DNA of 32,280 bases, from assembly GCA_964437215.1 (NCBI GenBank), contig CAYTFZ010000022.1:1-32280 (forward strand), given 5' to 3'. Made by a program: the position numbers and the translations under genes. Shown here in pieces: positions 1-8,117 of this stretch (position 1 is the stretch's first letter; the number at the start of each line of letters is the position of its first letter). This DNA is from JAAYAN01 sp964437215. GTDB taxonomy: Bacteria > Bacteroidota > Ignavibacteria > Ignavibacteriales > Melioribacteraceae. Below the pieces are notes generated by a model. The model saw only the letters and a program-made list of their open reading frames with translations. It did no database searches and had not been told where the DNA came from.

Positions 1-20
1 AGTTTAATTCCTATCTTCAT
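1..20 (-). CDS. Start of a further gene (partial, cut by window edge)
   Basis: Only the first six full codons and part of a seventh are inside the window, reading MKIGIKL on the minus strand. The ATG is at 18-20. A strong Shine-Dalgarno sequence, AAAGGAG, lies at 27-33 with six bases before the ATG, and the gene starts 30 bases after the stop of the MBL-fold gene. It is therefore probably the next gene of the chemosensory operon. Short basic starts of this kind are common in membrane chemoreceptors, but seven residues cannot identify a family. Confidence 0.6.
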
Positions 21-50
21 TTTATACTCCTTTGTTTAGTATTATCATTT

Positions 51-653
51 TTAGTAAACTATAATGCTTCTGTTAACATTTTTTATTGTGTATTTAATTA
101 TATCTTCCGGATTTTCAGTAATGGGTTTTCCATGTCCGGGATAGATTGTCTTAATTTTCAGTCGTGAAAGTTTGTTTAAGGTTTCCAGGTAATCGGGAGT
201 GTAAGATCCTAAAATATCCCTAACTTGAATTGTTGTATCTCCTGAAAACAGTATTTGTTCTTCTTCATTATAAATGCATATAGAATCGGACGAATGCCCC
301 GGAGTGTGGATTATTTTGAATTCCTTATCCGCAAGCTTAATTATTTCTCCGTCTTGTACAGTAAAATCCGTTAATCCCGCAGTTTTAATAAACGAATATA
401 TTTTGGAATTATATTTTTTCTTTAACGCCATTGCTCCGCCTATATGGTCGAAATGATTATGTGTTAAAATTACTTTATCAATAGGGTTTTTTCCAACACC
501 TGTATATGTTTCTTCGATGTCTTTAACAATATAATTATCGCTGCCTGTATCAATTACGGTGTTAACGTCCGAAAGTGTATTCCATTCACCCAGAAGCATA
601 TAACTGTTACCGCTGTATAATTTCGGGTTTGTCCTTAAGCTGATAATCTTCAT
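51..653 (-). CDS. MBL-fold metallo-hydrolase in chemosensory operon
   Basis: A 200-residue metallo-beta-lactamase-fold protein. The metal-binding motif HxHxDH is complete (H65, H67, D69, H70), followed by H120 in TPGHS, D139 in FSGDT and H174 in YPGHG, the full set for a two-metal glyoxalase II-like site. No signal peptide or membrane segment is seen, so it should be cytoplasmic. Its ATG overlaps the stop of the cheR-like gene by four bases (ATGA), which implies translational coupling and a role linked to the chemosensory system. The substrate cannot be read from the sequence; a thioester, lactone or other hydrolysable signal is possible. The HxHxDH form argues against the di-iron oxygen-sensing ODP subgroup, which has HxExD. 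Confidence 0.85.
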   Translation of the reverse strand: MKIISLRTNPKLYSGNSYMLLGEWNTLSDVNTVIDTGSDNYIVKDIEETYTGVGKNPIDKVILTHNHFDHIGGAMALKKKYNSKIYSFIKTAGLTDFTVQDGEIIKLADKEFKIIHTPGHSSDSICIYNEEEQILFSGDTTIQVRDILGSYTPDYLETLNKLSRLKIKTIYPGHGKPITENPEDIIKYTIKNVNRSIIVY

Positions 654-1261
654 ACTTCAATTTTCCTGTATAGTTGAGCATCGGGAACTACTTGTTGAAA
701 CATATGAGATAATTCTTCCGGCATTTTCTGCGTATGTTCCGAAACGAACAAACCGCCGGGCGAAAGCGATTTATGAAACATTTTAATTACTTCAATTCTT
801 TCATTTTGCTGGAAATGTAAAAGCACATTTTTGCATAAAATTAAACTAAACCCATCACCAATAGAATTGAGCGATAAAAGATTGTGTTTTTGAAATTGGA
901 CTCTCTCCCTGATAAGAGGAATAAGCTGAAAAGCTCCCTGTTTTTTTTCAGCTGGTTGGAAATATTTGTTAAAAATTTCTTTAGAAATTCTCTTTGTCTC
1001 TTCGTCGGAATAAACAGCATCTTTTATAATATTTCCGAATTGCTCGCTTTCATCAATATCCGTAGCTGTTATATATAAATTCTTAAACGAAAAATTGCCC
1101 ATTTTTTCTGCCAGAAGAATAGCCAAAGTGTACGGCTCGGGACCCATTGCACAGCCGGCATCCCAAATTCTTATCCTGCTTCGTCCGGCAACTTCGGGAA
1201 CAAGCACTTTTACTGCATGCTCAAGCGTGTATAAATCTCTGAAGAAAAATGTAAAAGCCAT
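650..1261 (-). CDS. cheR: CheR-type methyltransferase lacking the N-terminal domain
   Basis: A 203-residue SAM-dependent methyltransferase of the CheR family, expected to methylate glutamates on chemoreceptors. The SAM-binding motif is at residues 33-47 (WDAGCAMGPEPYTLA, like the EEPY motif of CheR), and the conserved NVLLHF and SPGGLFVSEH segments follow at roughly residues 140-175. Canonical CheR is about 270-290 residues with an N-terminal helical domain that contacts receptors; here the protein begins directly at the FFFRD segment before the catalytic fold. The reading frame has no extension upstream that would supply the missing domain, and the ATG follows the cheW stop by 31 bases. It overlaps the MBL gene downstream. 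Family is clear; methylation of this cluster's own receptor is inferred. Confidence 0.85.
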   Translation of the reverse strand: MAFTFFFRDLYTLEHAVKVLVPEVAGRSRIRIWDAGCAMGPEPYTLAILLAEKMGNFSFKNLYITATDIDESEQFGNIIKDAVYSDEETKRISKEIFNKYFQPAEKKQGAFQLIPLIRERVQFQKHNLLSLNSIGDGFSLILCKNVLLHFQQNERIEVIKMFHKSLSPGGLFVSEHTQKMPEELSHMFQQVVPDAQLYRKIEV

Positions 1262-1263
1262 AT

Positions 1264-1306
1264 TTACTCAATTTTGAATTCTTAATTTTTAATTATGAAT
1301 TATTTG
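1264..1306. repeat. AT-rich low-complexity repeat between cheW and cheR
   Basis: The sequence is built from near-iterations of AATTCTTAATT and AATTATGAATT and fills the cheW-cheR junction. It also supplies the cheW stop codon. It looks like a simple intergenic repeat rather than a promoter. I see no strong hairpin with a T-run. Confidence 0.4.
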
Positions 1307-1820
1307 ATTGCGTTTCGGAAGTTCCAGATAATTCGCTGCTTCCTGCTTCCTGAAATACCTCCAGTTCTTCTGAAGAGAATATTTTATCGATATCGAGTAT
1401 CATTATAAAATTTTCATCGCGTTTACCCATTCCCATAATAAAATTTGCTTTATATCTGTTGCCTATGTTCGGAGCCGGCTCAATTTGATGAGGTTCTATA
1501 TCAAATACTTCCTGAACTGAATCTGCCAGTGCGCCTATCACTATTTTTTCACCCTCAATCGATATTTCCAAAACAATAATGCAGGTATCAATAGTGCGTT
1601 CGGTTTTGCTTAAGCCGAATTTCATACGTAAATCTATAACAGGTACCACGCTTCCTCGTAAGTTTATTACTCCGCTCATAAAATCGGGCACTCTTGGAAT
1701 TTTTGTAATTGTTGTGAATTCCAAAACTTCGTGGACTTTTGCAACATCTACTGCAAATATTTCCTCATCAAGTTTGAAAGACAAATAAGGCTTTGTTTCT
1801 GTGATTGCAGGTATACTCAT
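1293..1820 (-). CDS. cheW: Chemotaxis coupling protein CheW
   Basis: A 175-residue CheW-domain protein that links receptors to the CheA kinase in the signalling array. The opening YLSFKLDEEIFAVDVAKVHE, the central VINLRGSVVPVIDLRMKFG and the following TCIIVLEI strand are diagnostic of the two-lobed SH3-like fold. The domain covers about residues 12-155. The last 20 residues are a Ser/Thr/Asn-rich tail (SELSGTSETQSNNS) that is probably disordered, and its final codons and stop run into an AT-rich intergenic repeat. An SD-like GGAGAA precedes the ATG. The gene lies 26 bases after the receiver gene and 31 before cheR in the che operon. Confidence 0.95.
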   Translation of the reverse strand: MSIPAITETKPYLSFKLDEEIFAVDVAKVHEVLEFTTITKIPRVPDFMSGVINLRGSVVPVIDLRMKFGLSKTERTIDTCIIVLEISIEGEKIVIGALADSVQEVFDIEPHQIEPAPNIGNRYKANFIMGMGKRDENFIMILDIDKIFSSEELEVFQEAGSSELSGTSETQSNNS

Positions 1821-1846
1821 TTGAGTTCTCCTTTTATATTACTTAA

Positions 1847-2260
1847 TCAAATTTCATTATTCGGTAATTTTAGTCCCAATTTTCCAATTGTTTCCCAAAA
1901 TTTTTGTTTATCAAACGGTTTAACTACGTAGGCATCGGCACCGGAATTATAATATGATTCTACAACACTTTTTGGATCTCCTAAAGCAGTAATCATCATT
2001 ATTTTCACCTCTTCCGAGCTTTTTAATCCCATAAGTTTTTCTTGTTCCCTTATGGCTTTTACCGATTCCTTACCATCCATTAAAGGCATCATTATATCCA
2101 TGCAAATAAGGTCGTATGGTTCTTTTTCTCTCCATGCCTGAAGAAATAACCGTATTGCTTCTTCACCGTTAACAGCCTGATCTGTTTTTCCGGTTTTTGA
2201 AAGCATGTATTTAAGTACTTGTCGTATTGAATACTCATCATCTACTATAAGAGTTTTCAC
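1847..2260 (-). CDS. Single-domain response regulator (receiver)
   Basis: A 137-residue stand-alone receiver with no output domain. The acidic pocket (DDE at residues 7-9), the phosphoacceptor D55 in CMDIMMP, a Thr in MITALGD and the conserved Lys in VVKPF are all present. It overlaps the cheA stop by four bases, so it is translated together with cheA and is probably a direct phosphorylation target of it. It is longer than the other CheY here because of an insertion before the phosphorylation site (about residues 40-50, QAWREKEPYD). It could be a second CheY or a phosphate sink; the sequence does not settle which. Confidence 0.9.
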   Translation of the reverse strand: MKTLIVDDEYSIRQVLKYMLSKTGKTDQAVNGEEAIRLFLQAWREKEPYDLICMDIMMPLMDGKESVKAIREQEKLMGLKSSEEVKIMMITALGDPKSVVESYYNSGADAYVVKPFDKQKFWETIGKLGLKLPNNEI

Positions 2261-4428
2261 TGTAATCTCCCATAATTGTTTACAGAATTATTTTCTTCCC
2301 ACTCAATCAATTTCGATAAATCAAGAATAAGCGCAAGTGTTCCATCGCCTAAAATTGTTGCCCCGGAAATTTCTTTTATATTTTTGTATACTTTACCCAA
2401 AGATTTAATTACTGTCTGGTGTTCTCCAATTACCTGGTCAACAATAAAACCTATTCTTCTTTCGTTTACCTCTGTAATAACAACTTGCTGTATTTCGGGC
2501 ACCTGACCGTCAATATTAAATTTTTCTCGGATATTTATGTATGGCACCAGACTTCCTCTTACATTTGCCATTTTTCTTCCGCCCGATTTCTTAATTTCAT
2601 CTTTTGTAAGCTCAACACATTCCTTAACTGTTGAAAGCGGGAATATGTAATAACTGCCAGAAATCTTAACTAAAAGTCCTTCAATTATAGCTAAAGTTAA
2701 GGGGATACGAAGAATAATTGTTGTTCCTTTGTCTGCCTCACTTTTAATATCGAGCGATCCGCGAAGATTTTCGATTGCTTTTATAACTACATCTGTACCT
2801 ACTCCTCTTCCGCTGATATTTGTTATATTTTCGGCTGTAGAAAATCCGGGTTTCATTATCATCTGGAAAATTTCGTTTTCCGTTAATTCAGCGTCTTTTG
2901 AAATAAGTCCTTTATCCATTGCTTTCTTTTTAATTTTTTCGGGATTTAATCCTGCCCCATCGTCGCTTACTTTTATTAAAACATCACCACCCGAGTGTAC
3001 TGCGCACAATTTAATAACACCCCGTGTTGATTTACCTTTTTTACGTCTTTCTTCTGGCATTTCAATTCCATGATCGATACAGTTTCTTATTAAATGAACA
3101 AGCGGTTCATTTAGTTTGTCTATCACCGTTTTATCAAGCTCAGTTTCTGCTCCTTCCGTCTGAAGCTCTACCATTTTCCCTAATTCATTCGATAAATCCC
3201 TTACTAACCGCGAAAAATTGGTAAAGGTATTTCCTATCGGCATCATTCTTATTCCCATTGCATTATCGCGCAAATCTGTAGTTAATCTTTCAACTTCTTC
3301 GGAAATTAATGTTAAATCGGGCAGATTGTATTTTGCGGAAATCTGTGTCAGCCGGGATTGAACAGTTACAAGTTCACCAACAAGATCAACAAGACGGTCA
3401 AGTTTTTCGCTCGGGACTTTTATATTTGAACTAACTGAAAAATTATTTTTGTTTTTTTCTTTTTTTTGTTTTTCAATTTCGGGTTCTTTTTCCAAAACAG
3501 TTTCAGCTTTAGTCGGGTGGTTTATTATTTTTGGTTCAACAAGAACAAGTTCTTTTTCCGAAACAGTATCAGCATTGGGCACAGCAGCTTCAGTTAAATT
3601 AGAATCGGTTTTTTGAAGAATTTTATTAATGCAATTATCAACATCTACAATTGTTTTATTCGATAAACTAAAAATAGATTCGGAAAGCTTTTCGAAATCA
3701 TTAATATCTATTTCTTCATTTTTTTCTGCAATCAGCTTAATTTCCAACTCGCATTGATCTTCAACAAAAATGAAAATATCCCGCACATCGTTTTCTGTTT
3801 TATCGGCGCGCAATACTATATTCCAAGATACATAACAATATTCCGGGTTAAACTCATCAGGATTAATATTGTTATTTATCTCTCCCAAAACAATTGCAGC
3901 TCCAAGCTGCATAATTTCTTCAATAAGATAAAGCGGATTAGTTCCTGTTAAAAATATTGACTGTAAGGGTTTGAAAATAATTTTGAATATTTTTTCGGTT
4001 GATAATTCTAATGGAATTTCTTCAGCCTTATTTTCAACGGTTTGTTCGGAATAATCGGCTAAAATATCTCTGAAGGAATTTACAATTTGAACTGCTTTTA
4101 TTTCATCTTCAACATTGTTTTGCTCGGTGGTTTTAAGCAGTATTTTAATAAGATCGCAGGATTCGAGTGTAAGACTAATCAAGTCCTTAGATACATTAAT
4201 TTTTCCGTCTCTTACAAAATCGAAGACTGTTTCAATTTCGTGCGTAAAATGGGCAATATCATCAAACCCAAACATCGCTCCCGAACCCTTAATAGTATGC
4301 AAAGCGCGAAATGCTCTGTTAATAAGATCAGTGTCTTCGGGAGATGTCTCAAGTTCGAGGAGAGAACTTTCAAGTTCTGAAAGCAATTCTTCGGCTTCGG
4401 CTATATATGCTTCACTATGAATATCCAT
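2257..4428 (-). CDS. cheA: Chemotaxis histidine kinase CheA
   Basis: A 723-residue CheA, the kinase of the chemosensory array, which passes phosphate to CheY proteins. Domains in order: P1 phosphotransfer (1-105) with phospho-His H44 in LHTIKGSGAMFGF; a P2-like receiver-docking region (about 145-235); a Lys/Glu-rich linker (about 270-335); P3 dimerisation (336-400, VPSEKLDRLVDLVGELV); P4 ATPase with N box HLIRNCIDHG (N449), G1 DDGAG (489-493) and G2 GRGVGTD (540-546); and a P5 CheW-like domain (585-715). All catalytic motifs are intact. The linker contains two similar blocks (ADTVSEKE and AETVLEKE), suggesting a small internal duplication. It follows the cheY gene by 14 bases. Confidence 0.97.
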   Translation of the reverse strand: MDIHSEAYIAEAEELLSELESSLLELETSPEDTDLINRAFRALHTIKGSGAMFGFDDIAHFTHEIETVFDFVRDGKINVSKDLISLTLESCDLIKILLKTTEQNNVEDEIKAVQIVNSFRDILADYSEQTVENKAEEIPLELSTEKIFKIIFKPLQSIFLTGTNPLYLIEEIMQLGAAIVLGEINNNINPDEFNPEYCYVSWNIVLRADKTENDVRDIFIFVEDQCELEIKLIAEKNEEIDINDFEKLSESIFSLSNKTIVDVDNCINKILQKTDSNLTEAAVPNADTVSEKELVLVEPKIINHPTKAETVLEKEPEIEKQKKEKNKNNFSVSSNIKVPSEKLDRLVDLVGELVTVQSRLTQISAKYNLPDLTLISEEVERLTTDLRDNAMGIRMMPIGNTFTNFSRLVRDLSNELGKMVELQTEGAETELDKTVIDKLNEPLVHLIRNCIDHGIEMPEERRKKGKSTRGVIKLCAVHSGGDVLIKVSDDGAGLNPEKIKKKAMDKGLISKDAELTENEIFQMIMKPGFSTAENITNISGRGVGTDVVIKAIENLRGSLDIKSEADKGTTIILRIPLTLAIIEGLLVKISGSYYIFPLSTVKECVELTKDEIKKSGGRKMANVRGSLVPYINIREKFNIDGQVPEIQQVVITEVNERRIGFIVDQVIGEHQTVIKSLGKVYKNIKEISGATILGDGTLALILDLSKLIEWEENNSVNNYGRLQ

Positions 4429-4442
4429 AAGTACTCTATATT

Positions 4443-4811
4443 TTAGGAACCCAATATTTTCTTTGTTACATCCACCAGCTGTTCGGGACGAAAAGGTTTA
4501 ACAATCCAGCCGGTTGCTCCGGCTTGTTTGCCTTGCATTTTTTTATCATTCTGCGATTCGGTTGTTATCATAATTATTGGTATAAATTTATTTACCGAAC
4601 TGCTTCTTATATGTTTTATCAACTGTATTCCATCAACAAACGGCATATTTAAATCTGTAAAAACCAGGTTTACGGGATTGCTTTCTAATTTTGTTATAGC
4701 GTCTCTTCCATCGGTTGCTTCAATTACTGAATATCCTGCATCTTCAAGTGTAAATCTTATCATCTGTCTTACACTTGCCGAATCGTCAACTGTTAATATT
4801 ACTTTTTTCAT
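4443..4811 (-). CDS. cheY: Chemotaxis response regulator CheY
   Basis: A 122-residue single-domain receiver. It has the DD pair at residues 9-10, the phosphoacceptor D53 in FTDLNMP, the switch Thr in MITTESQ and the conserved Lys in WIVKPF. The close match to the LTVDDSASVRQMI start and GATGWIVKPF end of CheY proteins sets it apart from the other receivers in the window. It sits directly upstream of cheA (14 bases) and downstream of the STAS gene (8 bases). Whether its output is a flagellar motor, pili or another target cannot be told, since no motility gene is in view. Confidence 0.93.
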   Translation of the reverse strand: MKKVILTVDDSASVRQMIRFTLEDAGYSVIEATDGRDAITKLESNPVNLVFTDLNMPFVDGIQLIKHIRSSSVNKFIPIIMITTESQNDKKMQGKQAGATGWIVKPFRPEQLVDVTKKILGS

Positions 4812-4819
4812 AAAAACCT

Positions 4820-5119
4820 TTATAATTTAGTTAATGATTCAAGCTGATTTTCCAAACCAGCTTTGGATATTGTTTCGGATAGAACCGGACTATTACCTGC
4901 ATTGATTATCAATTTTTTATTATTCTTCTTAAAGTATAAATCTGCATAATAAACAATCTGCAAAAAGGATACATCTATCAAGTCGGCATTTTCAATATTT
5001 AAATGTATCTCATTTATTTCGGGTAAAACCGTTTGCAGCTGCTTATTAATTTCTTCTGCTCTGCTTATTGTGAGCTGCCCTTCTAAGTTTATTGTAATCT
5101 TTGTTTCTTTGTTTTTCAT
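4820..5119 (-). CDS. STAS-domain protein of the chemosensory cluster
   Basis: A 99-residue stand-alone STAS domain, the fold of anti-sigma-factor antagonists such as SpoIIAA. The central helix start reads LIDVSFLQIVY, with S51 in the place of the usual phosphorylatable Ser/Thr. The DVSFLQ form is the version I associate with STAS proteins next to cheA genes rather than with SpoIIAA (DSSGL). It has eight-base gaps to both the receptor-like gene and cheY, so it belongs to the same transcript. Its role in chemotaxis arrays is unclear; binding to the soluble receptor-like protein or to a kinase is an inference. Confidence 0.85.
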   Translation of the reverse strand: MKNKETKITINLEGQLTISRAEEINKQLQTVLPEINEIHLNIENADLIDVSFLQIVYYADLYFKKNNKKLIINAGNSPVLSETISKAGLENQLESLTKL

Positions 5120-5127
5120 TTTATTTC

Positions 5128-6918
5128 CTAAAAAAACTCGATATTGCTTTCGTTTGATTCTGTATCGTTATCATTTATATGCTTTTTATAATTAACGCTA
5201 TTTCCGTTTTTAGTATAGAACGATTTATGAATATCTCTCTCAGATTTCATCGAATAATTCTTTTCAAGGAAGTTCAATGGTCTGTTTTCCCCAATTAATT
5301 TAAGATTTGCATTTTTCGCTGTTTGACTAATAACTTCCTTCATAATTTCTTCAACTGCATTTAACGAATAGTTAAATAGTTCTTCAATTCTAAGATTTCC
5401 AAGCAATTTTGATATTTCAGTGCTAAGCTGTTTAACTTCGGAATTAAGATTTTGATTTAATATTTTTATGTTCGAGTTTACATCTTCGGCTTTACCAGTA
5501 AGTCCTTCGAGAACAAGCGTCATCTCATCAAGTTCTTTTGTATTTTTTTCTGTTTCATTCGAAACCCCTTTTCTTAAGGATTGAGATATTTCAGTAATTC
5601 CCAGAATTGTTTCGTCGATATTTTTTATTTGCTCGGCAGTATCAATAGAAAGTCCCCTTATTGAACTTGCTAAAACCGATAATGCAGCTCCGCGGCTTCC
5701 CAGTTTTGCTGTTTTAACAATTGCGTTTAATGAAATCAACTCAATTTCAAGTCCAGCCATTTTAATATCATTCAAAAGTGAAGAAATTTTTTCTATCGTA
5801 TCGGCGCTGGAACTTACAGCATCCACAAGTTCTTTATTTGTCTGCAAATTTTCTTTTAGCGAAAGATTTACCGTTTTTATTTTTTGCTGAATTTCTGTCA
5901 GTACTGTAGAACTCTGATCCCCTGTAATTCCGGTAATCGATTGCGAAAATGAGATAAAATCAGTAACATCTTTCTGGAGACTGCTCAACCCGTTTTTAAT
6001 CTCCGAAGTAGCTTTCCGGATACTTTCGCGTGTTTGAAAAAGCTGGTTCAATTGAAGACGCATCATTTCATTTATAACCGATGCAGATTCAACCATTTTT
6101 TCCTGATTTGCATCTTCTAAATCATGGTATCCGTCTGCAAGTTCCATATTAGCAGATTGAATATGCTCAATCTGCTGCCTTGTAATGTCGTGGAATTGAA
6201 TTGCGGTTACAATTTTTCCGGCTTGTTTACTTATGATTTCCGATTTTACAGGAATCATTTCAGCAATTTGAGCTGATTCCTGCTTCTTTTCGATAAGCTG
6301 TAAAAGTCCTTCTTCAACTTTCTTCATTATTTCATCTTTATTCGAATTCCTTTCAATGATAAGCTTATTTACTTTTTTTAAAGTATCTTCAATCATTTTA
6401 TCGAGCTGAATAGTTAATTTAAAAGTTACATCCAGCTTACTTCTTATAACTTCCGAAAGTTTTGTTACTTCCTCTGCCAGGATATTAAATTCTTTATTAT
6501 CCGAATTAAGACTTGCATCTTCAATTCTTATTGAAATGCCGAGAATATTTAAAAGCTTAACGCTTTTTTTGAATCCTTCCAGAGGCGAATAAATATCGCT
6601 GATATTTTTACGAATCTGCAAAAGTGTAGAATTGGCATTTTCAGTCAGCCCGTCAGTTTCGGCAGAATATTTTTCGAGATTTAATAAAAATAATTTCAAG
6701 TTTTTTATTGTTTCTGTAATATCATTTCCGTAAAGTAATTCGGATATTTGCAAAGAAAATCCGGAAATATCCTTTGATTTATTATAAAATTTTCTCAGAT
6801 ATTCGCCTGTTTCCAAAAATTCACTTTCAGAAATACTGTTAAGTTTTCTTAATTCTTCATTTGCACTTAGAATCAAGCTTATCCAGTTTTCTATATTTTT
6901 CTGTTCAGCAGAATTCAA
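5128..6918 (-). CDS. Soluble chemoreceptor-like coiled-coil protein with CheZ-like motif
   Basis: A 596-residue, almost fully helical protein without membrane segments or a signal peptide. Two stretches resemble the chemoreceptor signalling tip: residues 121-160 (LNILGISIRIEDASLN, then ILAEEVTKLSE) and residues 389-427 (ISLNAIVKTAKLGSRGA, then SVLASSIRGLS). The second keeps the frame of the MCP hairpin but has lost several of its Glu and Arg residues. Between them is IQFHDITRQQIEHI, in which D244 and Q248 form DxxxQ, the active-site pattern of the CheY phosphatase CheZ (DLTGQ in E. coli). The C-terminus is a polar, probably disordered tail (555-590) ending in NIEFF. It lies eight bases before the STAS gene. 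It may be a cytoplasmic receptor, a phosphatase, or both. Confidence 0.75.
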   Translation of the reverse strand: MNSAEQKNIENWISLILSANEELRKLNSISESEFLETGEYLRKFYNKSKDISGFSLQISELLYGNDITETIKNLKLFLLNLEKYSAETDGLTENANSTLLQIRKNISDIYSPLEGFKKSVKLLNILGISIRIEDASLNSDNKEFNILAEEVTKLSEVIRSKLDVTFKLTIQLDKMIEDTLKKVNKLIIERNSNKDEIMKKVEEGLLQLIEKKQESAQIAEMIPVKSEIISKQAGKIVTAIQFHDITRQQIEHIQSANMELADGYHDLEDANQEKMVESASVINEMMRLQLNQLFQTRESIRKATSEIKNGLSSLQKDVTDFISFSQSITGITGDQSSTVLTEIQQKIKTVNLSLKENLQTNKELVDAVSSSADTIEKISSLLNDIKMAGLEIELISLNAIVKTAKLGSRGAALSVLASSIRGLSIDTAEQIKNIDETILGITEISQSLRKGVSNETEKNTKELDEMTLVLEGLTGKAEDVNSNIKILNQNLNSEVKQLSTEISKLLGNLRIEELFNYSLNAVEEIMKEVISQTAKNANLKLIGENRPLNFLEKNYSMKSERDIHKSFYTKNGNSVNYKKHINDNDTESNESNIEFF

Positions 6919-6936
6919 ATTTTTACCATCTTTTTA

Positions 6937-7995
6937 TTAAGAAATAATTGGAAACGAAAGTACTATTTTTACATTTCTCTCGATACTGCATTCTATTTTT
7001 ATTATTCCGTGGCAAAGACTCATAATTTTTTTCACAATGGCCAAACCAAGTCCGTTACCCTGCTGCTGAATTTTTTCTCTGCCGTGCTGAACAAACGGGA
7101 CAATATCATTTCCGTTTTTTACCGGGAAATCTATTTTACTTTTATTTGTAACAGTCAGATTATAAAAACCATCCGCTATTGCAGCTTCTATATTAATTTT
7201 CTCTCCAAATTCCGAAAACTTTAAGGCATTTTCAATTAATTCCGAAATGCAAAACTTGAAATATTCTTTGTTAATTTTCAGGTAGGTTTCATCAATTTGC
7301 AAAGTATTTATATTGGCAGAATCGAATTTCCCAAAAACATTATTGAATATTTCGGAAACCGGATATGTTTTTTCCTGAAAAATATTATCCTTTTCGGTTT
7401 TAACTGTTATTTCGGAAAATATTATGAATTTTTCGATGCGGTTATAAAGTCTTAATCCCGATTCTTCAACAAGTTTTAACATTTCTATAATTTCATTTTG
7501 CTTATAAGAATCGAATTCGGTTAATAGCATCTGCGTAAAACCTATTATCGAAACAAGCGGGGTACGAAGTTCGTGAGGAATATAAAACGAAATATTAGAA
7601 GCAATTTCGTCAATTATTAAATTTCGTTTTTTGCTTTTTTCAAGCCGTATTTTCACGGCACTTAGCAAATCTTTTGCTCTAAAGGGCTTGATTATATAAT
7701 CATCAGCGCCCTTATTCATTCCAGTGCGGATATCATTATAATCGGCTTTTGCAGTTAGATATATAAAAGGAATATACCCCGAATCGTTTTGACTTATTTT
7801 TTCCATTAACTGATAGCCGTCCACTTCCGGCATCATAATATCCGAAATAATAAGATCGGGTGTTTTTGTTTTTAAAATATCGATTGCCTGATTGCCGTTT
7901 GAAGCGCTTAAAACCGAATAACCGCTGTTCGAAAGCAAATCTATTATGCCGCTTCTTACCGAAATTTCATCCTCTACAACTAAAATTGTTTCCAT
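6937..7995 (-). CDS. Receiver-histidine kinase (REC-HisKA-HATPase)
   Basis: A 352-residue soluble kinase. The N-terminal receiver (1-120) has the acidic pocket VEDE, D52 in ISDIMMP and the Lys in IIKPF. A dimerisation domain follows with phospho-His H141 in IPHELRTPL. The ATPase domain has an N box around N256 (SELIENALKF) and a good G2 box (GNGLGLAIV, 313-321), but the place of the G1 box reads TVTNKSKIDF instead of DxGxG. Loss of the adenine-contacting Asp could weaken ATP binding, so activity is uncertain. It lies 18 bases upstream of the receptor-like gene and 122 bases after the LytTR regulator, so an own promoter in that gap is possible. Confidence 0.9.
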   Translation of the reverse strand: METILVVEDEISVRSGIIDLLSNSGYSVLSASNGNQAIDILKTKTPDLIISDIMMPEVDGYQLMEKISQNDSGYIPFIYLTAKADYNDIRTGMNKGADDYIIKPFRAKDLLSAVKIRLEKSKKRNLIIDEIASNISFYIPHELRTPLVSIIGFTQMLLTEFDSYKQNEIIEMLKLVEESGLRLYNRIEKFIIFSEITVKTEKDNIFQEKTYPVSEIFNNVFGKFDSANINTLQIDETYLKINKEYFKFCISELIENALKFSEFGEKINIEAAIADGFYNLTVTNKSKIDFPVKNGNDIVPFVQHGREKIQQQGNGLGLAIVKKIMSLCHGIIKIECSIERNVKIVLSFPIIS

Positions 7996-8117
7996 TTAAA
8001 ACCTATAAGAAAATAATTACAAAAGTATTTTCGTAAGTAAATACAGGCATTAAAAAGATATTAAATGAATGGTTCTTTTTTGAATTTTCCGGTTTGTTTT
8101 TGCAGTAAACGGCAGTT

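Noticed and set aside
51..653. MBL-fold protein as a di-iron oxygen sensor (ODP type) of chemotaxis systems
   Set aside because: The motif is HxHxDH with the hydrolase ligand set, not the HxExD form of ODP/flavodiiron proteins.
2276..4420. Plus-strand ORFs of 65-114 codons antisense to cheA
   Set aside because: They lack ribosome sites and protein-like composition and mirror the codons of the strongly supported cheA.
8020..8027. TACTTTTG on the minus strand upstream of the receiver-kinase, resembling the Bacteroidota -7 box TAnnTTTG
   Set aside because: No TTTG -33 box lies at a suitable distance, and such octamers are frequent in AT-rich DNA.
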